Assembly: GCF_913063425.1 (NCBI RefSeq)
Contig: NZ_CAJXYK010000005.1
Location: 62,001-126,000, forward strand
Reading direction: 5' to 3'
Length of the DNA stretch: 64,000 nucleotides
Source of the DNA: an uncultured Thiohalocapsa sp.
GTDB taxonomy: Bacteria > Pseudomonadota > Gammaproteobacteria > Chromatiales > Chromatiaceae
In this document: positions 10,748 to 18,914 of the stretch, one piece after another
Layout of the letters: every line of letters starts with the position of its first letter
Numbering within the stretch: position 1 is the first letter of the stretch
Made by a program: the position numbers and the translations under genes
Notes under the pieces: model-generated
Seen by the model: the letters and a program-made list of their open reading frames with translations, nothing else
Databases searched by the model: none
Told to the model about the DNA's origin: nothing

Positions 10748-11602
10748 TCAGGCCGCCCGCGACGCCTGGATCATCTCGTAAGCCTGGCGGATCTCGTGGG
10801 TCTTCTGGCTTGCGAGCCGGATCATGTCCTCCGGCAGGCCCTTGGAGACCAGCTTGTCCGGATGGTGCTGGCTCAGCAGCTTGCGGTAGGCCCGCTTGAT
10901 GACTTCGTCCGGGTCCTTGGGCTGCACGCCCAGCAGCGCATATGCGTCCTTCAACGACGGGCCCGTGCTCGGCGCGCGGCGCCCCGCGCCACCCGGGCCG
11001 GACGACCGCCCTGCACCCTGCTCCCAGCCGGCGCCCGCGCGACCGGCGGCGAAACGCTGCTGCATGCGGATCAGGTTCTCCAGCTGCCGGAACAGCATCG
11101 GCGACACGCCGAGCCCGGCGCGGATGCGCTCCAGCACCTGGCGCTTGGCGACGGAGGGCTCGCCGTCTGCATAGGCGGCCTTGAGCTGCACCTCCAGGAA
11201 GAGCTGGATCAGCAGCCGCCGGCCCATGCACTCGCGCCGGAAGCGCCCGATGACGCCGTCGAGGTCGAACCCCGGCTGCTTACCCTCGCGGAACAGGGCG
11301 ATGGCGGCGCTGCGGCGCTCGCCCGCGAGCTGGAGCCGGGACATCACCGTCTCGGCGAGCGCGATCTCCCGCTCCGACACCCGCCCGTCGGCCTTGGCGA
11401 TGTGCCCCATCACCGAGAAGGTGGCCGCGAAGAAGGCGCTCTCGATGCGCCGCCGATCACCGAAGGGCAGGCCATAGTCCGTGGCGAGCTTCTCCACGCC
11501 GCGATCCGCGCCATGCCCCAGTGCGGCGCCGACAACGGCGCCGATGGGCCCGCCGGCGGCGAAGCCCAGCAGGCCGCCGACGACCTTCCCGAACCAGCTC
11601 AC
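10748..11602 (-). CDS. djlA: Membrane-anchored DnaJ-like co-chaperone DjlA
   Basis: A 284-aa protein in the DjlA order: a glycine-rich N-terminal membrane anchor (residues ~5-30), a TerB-like helical domain (~50-180), a low-complexity linker, and a C-terminal J domain (~215-284). The J domain has the catalytic HPD in 'LLSQHHPDKLVSKGLP'. DjlA stimulates the ATPase of DnaK at the inner membrane. The start is GTG at 11602, one base after the stop of the upstream membrane-protein gene, so the two are probably co-transcribed. Domain order and HPD are seen directly. Confidence 0.93.
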   Translation of the reverse strand: MSWFGKVVGGLLGFAAGGPIGAVVGAALGHGADRGVEKLATDYGLPFGDRRRIESAFFAATFSVMGHIAKADGRVSEREIALAETVMSRLQLAGERRSAAIALFREGKQPGFDLDGVIGRFRRECMGRRLLIQLFLEVQLKAAYADGEPSVAKRQVLERIRAGLGVSPMLFRQLENLIRMQQRFAAGRAGAGWEQGAGRSSGPGGAGRRAPSTGPSLKDAYALLGVQPKDPDEVIKRAYRKLLSQHHPDKLVSKGLPEDMIRLASQKTHEIRQAYEMIQASRAA

Positions 11603-11603
11603 G

Positions 11604-12269
11604 TCACTTGCCTTTCAGGTACTGCTCATCCGAGAAGGAGTAAACCCATTCCGGCCGAAAGGCAACGAGGATCACCATGATCCAGCCGTTCAGCATGGCC
11701 TCCGGCAGGAACATCAGCGGAAAGAAGGGCAGCACCGTCTGGCTCAGCTCGGCGAAGGTGTAGGCCCCGCTGCCCACCAGCAGCCAGGCCGCCATGTAGC
11801 CCATGGCAACTCCCACCAGCCCGGCGGTGAGGAAGCCGTTGACCAGAACGTACACGAAGAACTGCTTCGGCAGATAGTGGCGGATCAGCACCAGCGCGAT
11901 CTGTGTCAGGGTGATGGGCAGCAGGCCGCTCACCAGGGCGTTGAGCGCGAAGCCGTCCCAGGCCATGCCGCTGTTGATGTAGACGCCGAGCAGCGCCAGC
12001 GATGCGGCGATGACCGCGAAGGACCAGCTGAAGATCAGCGTCACCGCCGTCAGCCCGAGCAGATGGTAGTCGAGCCCCGGCTGCACCTGCGTGTCCATCT
12101 GCCACAGAAACATGAGCAGCACCGTGGCGCCGAAGAACACATGCGTGAGCCGCGCCGCCAGCAACCGCCGCCAGGGCGCGAGCCACAGCGCCAGCGCCAG
12201 GCACAGCAGATAGAGGACGAGCGCGGCCCAGGTGGCGGCGGGCGTGAAGAGCGCGGGGTCGAGCGTCAT
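11604..12269 (-). CDS. CbiM-like energy-coupling-factor permease family membrane protein
   Basis: A 221-aa integral membrane protein with about six or seven hydrophobic segments. It resembles gammaproteobacterial CbiM-like proteins commonly labelled energy-coupling-factor ABC transporter permease. Features include 'MFLWQMDTQVQPGLDYHLLG' near residue 50 and a conserved C-terminal 'LPEAMLNGWIMVILVAFRPEW'-type ending. No ATPase or T component lies nearby, so transport of cobalt or nickel cannot be asserted. I chose ATG 12269 because the longer frame runs through a repeat-rich spacer and lacks hydrophobic character. It precedes djlA by one base. Confidence 0.7.
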   Translation of the reverse strand: MTLDPALFTPAATWAALVLYLLCLALALWLAPWRRLLAARLTHVFFGATVLLMFLWQMDTQVQPGLDYHLLGLTAVTLIFSWSFAVIAASLALLGVYINSGMAWDGFALNALVSGLLPITLTQIALVLIRHYLPKQFFVYVLVNGFLTAGLVGVAMGYMAAWLLVGSGAYTFAELSQTVLPFFPLMFLPEAMLNGWIMVILVAFRPEWVYSFSDEQYLKGK

Positions 12270-12397
12270 GGGGCTGAGAGCGCGGGGCGCCGGCTTGCAA
12301 TCCTGCCATCGAACATCGGGATCGGAAGTCTTAACACAAACACCAAGCCGCCGTCGCACGGCCACCGCCACACGGCCACCGCCGCACGCAATCCCAG

Positions 12398-12426
12398 AAA
12401 AACGGGGACGGTATATTGAATTGACG
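12398..12426 (+). repeat. REP-like GGGGACGGTATAT element, copy 1
   Basis: AAAAACGGGGACGGTATATT followed by GAATTGACG. It matches the core of elements at 28155-28187, 28385-28405, 28440-28464, 28498-28531, 28591-28635 and 37751-37785. The type resembles REP sequences linked to RAYT (TnpA-REP) transposases, but no transposase is seen in this window. Confidence 0.75.
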
Positions 12427-12564
12427 CTTTGACGCCAACGCGCATGCAGACCTCTCCCAGAGACCGTCGGCCCCTTGGTCCGCGCCCGCGCCGCGCGCAA
12501 ATGGAGGCAGCGGGCTCGAGCACCGCGTCCCATAGGTCAGCAGAACAACCCACTGGAACCGCAC

Positions 12565-13605
12565 ATGCAATACCGACCCCTCGGCCGCACCGACATCAGC
12601 GTCAGCGCCATCTGCCTCGGCACCATGACCTTCGGCGAGCAGAACACCGCCGCCCAGGCGGCCGAACAGCTCGACCGCGCCGTCGCCGCCGGCATCAACT
12701 TCATCGACACCGCCGAGATGTATCCGGTGCCACCCAAGGCGGAGACCATGGGCCGCACCGAGGACTACATCGGCCGCTGGCTCGCCGCACGCGGCGGCCG
12801 GGACAAGCTCGTCATCGCAAGCAAGGTCGCCGGCCCCGGCGACTGGCTGCCCTACATCCGCGGCGGCACCAACCGGCTGGACCGGCCCAACATCGCTCAG
12901 GCGCTGGAGGACAGCCTGCGCCGGCTCGGCACCGACTACCTCGACCTCTACCAGCTGCACTGGCCGGACCGCCAGACCAACTTCTTCGGCAAGCTCGGCT
13001 ACGAGCATCCCGCGGAGGACACCAGCGTGCCGCTGCTGGAGACATTGGAGGTGCTGGGCGATCTGGTGCAGTCCGGCAAGGTGCGCCATGTCGGCCTCTC
13101 CAACGAGACCCCCTGGGGCACCATGCGCTTTCTGGAGCTGGCCGAGCAGCACGGCCTGCCGCGCATGGTCAGCATCCAGAACCCGTACAACCTGCTGAAC
13201 CGCAGCTTCGAGATCGGCCTGGCGGAGGTGGCCATCCGCGAGCAGTGCGGGCTGCTGGCCTACTCCCCCATGGCCTTCGGCGCCCTGAGCGGGAAGTACC
13301 TGGACGGCAAGCGCCCGCCGGACGGCCGGCTCACGCTGTTCTCACGCTTCAGCCGCTATTCCAACGAGCAAGCCGTCGCCGCCACGGCCGAGTATGTGGC
13401 CATCGCCCACAGGCACGGCCTCGACCCGGCACAGATGGCGCTCGCCTTCGTCACCAGCCGGCCCTTCGTCACGTCCAACATCATCGGCGCGACGACCATG
13501 GCACAGCTGGAGCAGAACCTCGGCAGCATGGACCTCAGGCTGTCGGACGAGGTGCTGGCGGACATCGAGGCGGTACACACGCGCCAGCCGAATCCGAGTC
13601 CCTGA
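12565..13605 (+). CDS. tas: NADP(H)-dependent aldo/keto reductase, Tas family
   Basis: A 346-aa aldo/keto reductase of the Tas/YgdS group. The N-terminus 'MQYRPLGRTDISVSAICLGT' is typical. The catalytic Asp-Tyr pair lies in 'FIDTAEMYPVPP', the distinctive Tas insert 'KAETMGRTEDYIGRWL' follows, and the NADP-binding end includes 'TSNIIGATTMAQLEQNL'. Members reduce carbonyl substrates; the natural substrate of Tas is unsettled. I chose ATG 12565 because homology begins there, whereas the longer frame starts in the repeat-bearing spacer. It stands alone, diverging from the djlA pair. Confidence 0.9.
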   Translation: MQYRPLGRTDISVSAICLGTMTFGEQNTAAQAAEQLDRAVAAGINFIDTAEMYPVPPKAETMGRTEDYIGRWLAARGGRDKLVIASKVAGPGDWLPYIRGGTNRLDRPNIAQALEDSLRRLGTDYLDLYQLHWPDRQTNFFGKLGYEHPAEDTSVPLLETLEVLGDLVQSGKVRHVGLSNETPWGTMRFLELAEQHGLPRMVSIQNPYNLLNRSFEIGLAEVAIREQCGLLAYSPMAFGALSGKYLDGKRPPDGRLTLFSRFSRYSNEQAVAATAEYVAIAHRHGLDPAQMALAFVTSRPFVTSNIIGATTMAQLEQNLGSMDLRLSDEVLADIEAVHTRQPNPSP

Positions 13606-13609
13606 GGCC

Positions 13610-13636
13610 AGGGCTGAGGGCTGAGGGCTGAGGAGG
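13610..13636 (+). repeat. GGGCTGA micro-tandem
   Basis: Three tandem copies of the 7-mer GGGCTGA directly downstream of the aldo/keto reductase. The same core forms the stem between bchD and bchO (36307-36365). Confidence 0.6.
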
Positions 13637-13688
13637 AGAATCAGGTCGATCCTGTCATGATCGACGCCCGCAGGCGCTGCGGCGCGTC

Positions 13689-14543
13689 TCAGCCGGCGGC
13701 ATTGTCCGCCGGTCTTCCGGCACCGCGCAGCCCATAGGCCAATGCCAGCAGGACGGCGCCGCCGAGCAGCATCGGCAGCGTCAGCAGCTGGCCCATGGTG
13801 AGCCAGTCGAAGGCGAGATAGCCGATGTGTGCATCGGGCTGGCGGACGAATTCCACCGCAAACCGAAACAGGCCGTAGAGCAGCAGGAACAGCCCGGAGA
13901 CGGCCATGGTGGGCCGCGGGCGGCTGGAGAACCACCAGAGCACGACGAACAGCACCAGCCCCTCCAGTCCCGCCTCGTAGAGCTGGGACGGGTGCAGCGG
14001 TGGACTGAATTCGCTGCCGGCCGGCAGCCCGACGCAATACTCCGGAAAGCGCACGCAGGGCAGCTGCATCGCCCAGGGCACCCAGGTGGCGTGGCCCCAA
14101 AGCTCACCGTTGATGAAGTTGCCGATGCGCCCGGCGAGTAGGCCGAGCGGCACCAGAGGCGCCACGAAGTCCCCCACCTGAAAGAAGCCGAGCCGGTACT
14201 TGCGCGCGAAGAGCCAGATGGCGATGAGCACACCGATGAGCCCGCCGTGGAAGGACATGCCGCCCTCCCAGACCTTCAGCACGTTGAACGGGTTGGCCAG
14301 GATCTGGTCGTAGCCGTAGAAGAACATGTAGCCGAGTCGCCCACCCGCGATGACGCCGATGACGCTGTAGAAGACGACATCGTCCACCATCGCGGCGGTC
14401 CAACCCGAGCCGGGCCGTGACGCCCGCCAGCGCCCGAGCAGCCACGCGGCCGCGAAGCCGATCAGGTACATGAGCCCATACCAGTGGACCTTGAGCGGGC
14501 CCAGCTGGAAGGCGACCGGGTTGATGTCGGGGTAGGTCAGCAT
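13689..14543 (-). CDS. lgt: Prolipoprotein diacylglyceryl transferase
   Basis: A 284-aa inner-membrane enzyme that transfers diacylglycerol from phosphatidylglycerol to the lipobox cysteine of prolipoproteins. Around seven transmembrane segments are visible. The essential HGG motif occurs in '[12 protein letters not shown]' (about residue 95), and the Lgt signature '[13 protein letters not shown]' lies near residues 137-149. I chose ATG 14543 because '[20 protein letters not shown]' matches family N-termini; the longer frame is Arg-rich spacer. It lies opposite the tldD gene and converges on the reductase. Confidence 0.96.
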   Translation of the reverse strand: MLTYPDINPVAFQLGPLKVHWYGLMYLIGFAAAWLLGRWRASRPGSGWTAAMVDDVVFYSVIGVIAGGRLGYMFFYGYDQILANPFNVLKVWEGGMSFHGGLIGVLIAIWLFARKYRLGFFQVGDFVAPLVPLGLLAGRIGNFINGELWGHATWVPWAMQLPCVRFPEYCVGLPAGSEFSPPLHPSQLYEAGLEGLVLFVVLWWFSSRPRPTMAVSGLFLLLYGLFRFAVEFVRQPDAHIGYLAFDWLTMGQLLTLPMLLGGAVLLALAYGLRGAGRPADNAAG

Positions 14544-14792
14544 GGGCGCGGATGGTAGCACGGTGTGCGCTGACCGCCGGTGACGGTGCCGTGTCCACCG
14601 CCCTCGGCGGGCACGGCGAGCCGCCACCGTGACGGGCCTGCACCGGCGCCCGCGCCGGCACGACGAGCGGCCCCCAAAGCACGGCCTGACCACCTGCGCA
14701 CAAGCGTCCTTGCCCCCATAATCAAGGAGCCACCGACGCCGACCCCAGAGCCGGCGCCTGACCACAGCAAGCCAGGACTCACCACTGCCGAC

Positions 14793-16271
14793 ATGAGCAC
14801 CGCAACAGCCGTATCACCGACACCCGGCGCGGACGCACTCCGGGCCATCGCGCGGCGCTTCGCCGACGCGGCCCCCGCCTGCGACTACTGGACCCTGCGC
14901 CTGGTGGACGAGACCTACGAGGGCCTTGCCGTGCGCGACGACGTCGCCGAGCCCAGCAGCATCGGCGCGAGCCGCGGCGCCATGGTCACCCTGGTGACCG
15001 ACGGCGGCGTCGGCTATGCGGCGACCGCCGACCTCTCCCCGGCCGGGCTCGCCGCCGCCGCCGGGCAAGCAGCGACATCCGCCGCGCTGCACGCGAGGCT
15101 CGGCCTCTTCGACGCCAAGCTCTTCCCGCGCACCAGCGTGCGTGACAGCTATGAGACTCAAGTGAAGCAGCCCTGGGCGCAGATGACCCTGGCCGACAAG
15201 CTCGGTCTGCTCGGCGACGCCTGCGCACGGCTGGACCTCGGCGAGCGCATCGTCGAGCGCGCCGCCTGGCTCGGCCACCGGCGCGTGCACCAGCTGCTGG
15301 TGAGCAGCGACGGCGCACACCTCGACCAGACTCTGAGCTATGTGCATTCCGGCCTCGCCGCCACCGCCCACATCGCGGGCCAGACCCAGACCCGCACCGG
15401 CGGCGGCCACGACCGCCCCGGTCAGGGCGGGCTGGAGCGCCTCGCCGGCGCGGGGCTGCTCGACGACGCCGAGCGCGTGGCCACCGAGGCCATCGCCCTG
15501 TGCGAGGCACCGGAGTGCCCGAGCGGCCAAATGGACCTGCTGCTGCTGCCGAGCCAGATGACGCTGCAGATCCACGAGTCCATCGGCCACCCGCTGGAGC
15601 TGGACCGCATCCTCGGCGACGAGCGCAACTACGCGGGCCTGAGCTTCGTCACGCCGGACATGTTCGGCACCTATCGCTATGGCTCCTCGCTGCTCAACGT
15701 CACCTTCGACCCGGGCGTTGCGGGCGAGCTCGCGAGCTGCGCCGCCGATGACGACGGCACGCCGGCGAAGCGGGTGCACCTGATCCGCGACGGCATCCTG
15801 GAGCGCCCCCTCGGCGGCGAGCTCTCGCAGCGCCGTGCGCGGCTCGCCGGCGTGGCCTGCGCCCGCGCCAGCGGCTGGGACCGCCCGCCCATCGACCGCA
15901 TGGCCAACATCAACCTGGAGCCCAACGAGGAGGCCCTGTCCGACATGATCGCCCGCGTGGAGCGCGGCGTGCTGATGGACACCAACCGCTCCTGGTCCAT
16001 CGACGACAGCCGCAACAAGTTCCAGTTCAGCTGCCAGCTGGGCCGGCTCATCGAAGACGGCGAGCTCAGGGGCCTGGTGCGCAACCCGGGCTATCGCGGC
16101 GTCTCGGCGCGCTTCTGGCGCAGCCTCGACGGCGTCGGCGGTCGCGAGACGCTGGAGGTGCGCGGGGTGCGCAACTGCGGCAAGGGCGAGCCGAACCAGT
16201 CCGTCTACGTGGGCCACGCCTCGCCGCCCTGCCTGTTCCGTGACATCGACGTGTTCGGAGGTGGCCTATGA
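14793..16271 (+). CDS. tldD: TldD-family metalloprotease subunit
   Basis: A 492-aa member of the TldD/PmbA family, whose founding pair TldD/TldE degrades unfolded or leader peptides in the cytoplasm. The zinc-site motif HESIGH (from residue ~261, a HExxxH form) identifies it as the catalytic subunit. The ends 'CRDIDVFGG'-like and '[10 protein letters not shown]' segments match the Gly-rich family C-terminus. I chose ATG 14793 because similarity begins soon after; the 14580 start lies in GC-rich spacer. Its last four bases overlap the next gene (ATGA), so the two are probably translationally coupled. The pair is divergent enough that a specialised substrate is possible. Confidence 0.88.
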   Translation: MSTATAVSPTPGADALRAIARRFADAAPACDYWTLRLVDETYEGLAVRDDVAEPSSIGASRGAMVTLVTDGGVGYAATADLSPAGLAAAAGQAATSAALHARLGLFDAKLFPRTSVRDSYETQVKQPWAQMTLADKLGLLGDACARLDLGERIVERAAWLGHRRVHQLLVSSDGAHLDQTLSYVHSGLAATAHIAGQTQTRTGGGHDRPGQGGLERLAGAGLLDDAERVATEAIALCEAPECPSGQMDLLLLPSQMTLQIHESIGHPLELDRILGDERNYAGLSFVTPDMFGTYRYGSSLLNVTFDPGVAGELASCAADDDGTPAKRVHLIRDGILERPLGGELSQRRARLAGVACARASGWDRPPIDRMANINLEPNEEALSDMIARVERGVLMDTNRSWSIDDSRNKFQFSCQLGRLIEDGELRGLVRNPGYRGVSARFWRSLDGVGGRETLEVRGVRNCGKGEPNQSVYVGHASPPCLFRDIDVFGGGL

Positions 16272-17587
16272 CACCGGAACGCTTTTTCGCGCTGTTCGAC
16301 ACCCTCGCTGCAGGCTTGAGCGGTGACGAGCTGCTCTTCGCCGGCCTGGGCGCCGAGCGCTCTGACTTCGTGCGTCTCAACCAGAACCGCGTGCGCCAGG
16401 CGGGCAGCGTGCACAGCGCCGATCTTGGACTCACGCTCATCGACGGCGCCCGCCAGGTGGCGGGCGGCTGCCCCCTGAGCGGCGATGCCGACGCCGACCT
16501 CGCCCAGGCCCGCGCGCTGCTGACGCGGCTGCGCGAGCGCATCGTGCACGTGCCGGACGACCCCTACCTGAACATCAGCACCGAGCCCGCCCGCTCCGAG
16601 CGGCGCCTCGACGCCACGCTGCCCACGCCCGACGAGGCCATCGGCACCCTCACCGACCTCGCCGAGGGGCTGGACCTGGTGGGCATCTGGGCCGCCGGCG
16701 ATGTCATGGAAGGTCTCGCCAGCTCCATCGGCCACCGCCACTGGCACCAGAGCCGGAGCTTCAACCTGGACTGGTCCAGCTACCTGGGCCGCGACAAGGC
16801 CGTGAAGGCGAGCTGGTCCGGCTTCGACTGGCAGCCGGAGCAGCTGCGGCACAAGCTCGAGCAGCAGCGTGCGGACCTGGCCGTACTGGGCCGCCCGACC
16901 CGAAGCATCGAGCCCGGGCGCTACCGCGCCTATCTGGCGCCGGCGGCACTAGCGGAGCTGATGGACCTGCTCGCCTGGGGCGGCTTCGGCCTGCGCGACC
17001 ACCGCACCCAGCAGACGCCGCTGCTCAAGCTCGCCACCGGCGAGCAGCAGCTGAGCCCGCAGCTGACGGTGGTGGAGGAGCACAAGCGCGGCCTCGCGCC
17101 CGGCTTCACCGACGAGGGCTTCACCAAGCCCGATCAGGTCAAGCTCATCGAGGAGGGTTGGTATCAGGACTGCCTCGCCGACGCCCGCAGCGCCAAGGAG
17201 TACGAGGCCGCCGTGAACGCCGCCGCCGAGTACCCGGAGGCACTCGCCATCGCCCCCGGCGACCTCGCCACCGCCGAGGCCCTGCACGCGCTCGACACCG
17301 GCATCCTCATCGGCAACCTCTGGTACTGCAACTGGTCGGACCGTAATGCCTGCCGCATGACGGGCATGACCCGCTTCGGCACCTTCTGGGTGGAGCACGG
17401 CGAGCCTGTGGCGCCGCTCGCGGTGATGCGCTTCGACGACAGCCTCTACCACCTCCTCGGCGACCGCCTGGAGGGCCTCACCCGCGAGCGCGAGCTGCTG
17501 CTCTCCGCCGAGACCTACGACGGCCGCAGCACCGACAGCAGCCTGCTGCCCGGCGCGCTGGTGAGCGGGATCGATCTGGCGCTGTAA
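16268..17587 (+). CDS. TldE/PmbA-family protein, partner of TldD
   Basis: A 439-aa TldE/PmbA-type protein that lacks the HExxxH site, as expected for the non-catalytic partner. Segments such as 'SDFVRLNQNRVRQAGSV' near the N-terminus and 'GILIGNLWYCNWSDRNACRM' in the C-terminal domain match the family fold. It overlaps tldD by four bases, which supports heterodimer formation. No leader-peptide substrate gene was recognised next to it. Palindromic repeats follow its stop. Confidence 0.85.
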   Translation: MTPERFFALFDTLAAGLSGDELLFAGLGAERSDFVRLNQNRVRQAGSVHSADLGLTLIDGARQVAGGCPLSGDADADLAQARALLTRLRERIVHVPDDPYLNISTEPARSERRLDATLPTPDEAIGTLTDLAEGLDLVGIWAAGDVMEGLASSIGHRHWHQSRSFNLDWSSYLGRDKAVKASWSGFDWQPEQLRHKLEQQRADLAVLGRPTRSIEPGRYRAYLAPAALAELMDLLAWGGFGLRDHRTQQTPLLKLATGEQQLSPQLTVVEEHKRGLAPGFTDEGFTKPDQVKLIEEGWYQDCLADARSAKEYEAAVNAAAEYPEALAIAPGDLATAEALHALDTGILIGNLWYCNWSDRNACRMTGMTRFGTFWVEHGEPVAPLAVMRFDDSLYHLLGDRLEGLTRERELLLSAETYDGRSTDSSLLPGALVSGIDLAL

Positions 17588-17779
17588 AGCCCTGCTCACT
17601 CGTCCACCCGTTCCACTCGTTCCCAAGCTCTGCTCACTCGTCCACTCGTTCCCAAGCTCTGCTTCCACTCGTTTCCACTCGTTCCCAAGCTCTGCTTGGG
17701 AACGCGGCCGCGAAGCTCTGCTTCGGGTCTCCGGGAAGCGGAGCTTCCAGACCCGGTTCCCAAGCGGAGCTTGGGAACC
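17588..17779. repeat. Cluster of GTTCCCAAGC...GCTTGGGAAC palindromes
   Basis: The spacer contains GTTCCCAAGCTCTGCTTGGGAAC at 17681-17703 (10-bp arms around a 3-base loop) and a related GGTTCCCAAGC...GCTTGGGAACC at 17755-17779. Truncated half copies occur around 17617, 17648 and 17682, with a GAAGC...GCTTC hairpin near 17712. It lies between the convergent tldE and sdhB genes and could serve as a terminator for both, but lacks T-runs. Confidence 0.85.
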
Positions 17780-17835
17780 AGTGGCACCAGTGGCACCAGT
17801 GGCACCAGTGGCACCAGTGGCACCAGTGGCACCAG
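17777..17835. repeat. 9-bp tandem array (ACCAGTGGC) after sdhB
   Basis: Six perfect copies of ACCAGTGGC (17777-17830) plus a partial unit. The array ends two bases from the sdhB stop codon. Perfect identity suggests recent slippage, so copy number may vary between strains. Confidence 0.9.
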
Positions 17836-17836
17836 C

Positions 17837-18724
17837 TCAGCCGCCGAACAGATCCTTCAGCGCCTGCAGCGTCGTCTGCCGGCCGAGCTCGCCGATGGCG
17901 GTGGTGAGCGGAATCTCCTTGGGGCAGACGCGCACACAGTTCTGGGCGTTGCCGCAGTCCGTCAGGCCGCCCTCGGCCATGATGGCGTGCAGTCGCGCGG
18001 TCTTGTCGTAGCGGCCTAAAGGGTGGGCGTTCAGCAGGCGCACCTGGGCGAGCGCGCTGGGTCCGATGAAGCCGCGCCCGTCGCCGGCGGAGTCCGGGAA
18101 CTGCGGGCAGGCGGCGAGACAGATGCCGCAGCTCATGCAGCGGCTGTAGCGATAGTCCGCCGCCCATTGGCGCTGGGAGATGCGCGGGGCGCGCTCGTGG
18201 GTAACCCAGGGGCCGTCCAGGCGCACCCAGGCCTGCACGCGCTGAAGGCCCGCGAACAGCCGGGCGCGGTCCACCATCAGATCGCGCACCACCGGGAACT
18301 TGGGCAGCGGCTCCAGGCGGATGACATCGCCCAGCTCCGCGAGCAGCGTTGAGCATGACGGTCTGGGGCTGCCGTCGATGAGCATGGCGCAGGCGCCGCA
18401 GACCTCTTCCATGCAGTTGTGCTCGAAGGCGACGGGGTCCACGCGCTCGCCGTCGGTGGTGACGGGGTCGAGCCGCAGCGCCCGCAGCACAGAGACGATG
18501 TTGTCACCGGGCTTGGCCGCGACACGGAAGCGCTGCCAATAGGGCGCCGTGTCCGGGGCATCCTGGCGGCGGATGCGAAGCTCCACGGTGCGGCGCTCCG
18601 GTGTGCTGGAGGGCGCTACCCTGGTGCCGGGCTCCGGCCCGACAACCGCACTGCTCGTGGTGCCCGCACCACTGCTCCCGGCAGCCTCGAATGCCAGCCG
18701 AACCGCACGACGGACGCTGTTCAT
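17837..18724 (-). CDS. sdhB: Type-B succinate dehydrogenase/fumarate reductase iron-sulfur subunit
   Basis: A 295-aa electron-transfer subunit carrying electrons between the flavoprotein and the membrane cytochrome b. The [2Fe-2S] ligands are in 'CMEEVCGACAMLIDG' with a later Cys. The [4Fe-4S] and [3Fe-4S] ligands are in 'CMSCGICLAACPQ' and 'CGNAQNCVRVCPKEIP'. Family similarity begins near residue 45 (TVELRIRRQD); the first ~44 residues are Ala/Ser-rich, so the start may lie further in. It is last in a C-A-B order, with an unusual 190-base gap after sdhA instead of an overlap. Whether it works as succinate dehydrogenase or fumarate reductase cannot be told from sequence. Confidence 0.93.
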   Translation of the reverse strand: MNSVRRAVRLAFEAAGSSGAGTTSSAVVGPEPGTRVAPSSTPERRTVELRIRRQDAPDTAPYWQRFRVAAKPGDNIVSVLRALRLDPVTTDGERVDPVAFEHNCMEEVCGACAMLIDGSPRPSCSTLLAELGDVIRLEPLPKFPVVRDLMVDRARLFAGLQRVQAWVRLDGPWVTHERAPRISQRQWAADYRYSRCMSCGICLAACPQFPDSAGDGRGFIGPSALAQVRLLNAHPLGRYDKTARLHAIMAEGGLTDCGNAQNCVRVCPKEIPLTTAIGELGRQTTLQALKDLFGG

Positions 18725-18914
18725 CGCATGCCTCCGGGTATCAGTCGCCGCGGCCCCGGAGCCAACCCGAACGCCAGGCTTCGATGGGTTCTGCACCAGC
18801 GGACCGAAGCCCGCCTTCCCCAGGGTGCCGACTGACGTCGGCGGACCCAGGGGCGACCCCGGGCCTTCCAAAGTGGCGCGCTGAACGCCGCACTCCTGCG
18901 CTCCTGCACCCCCA

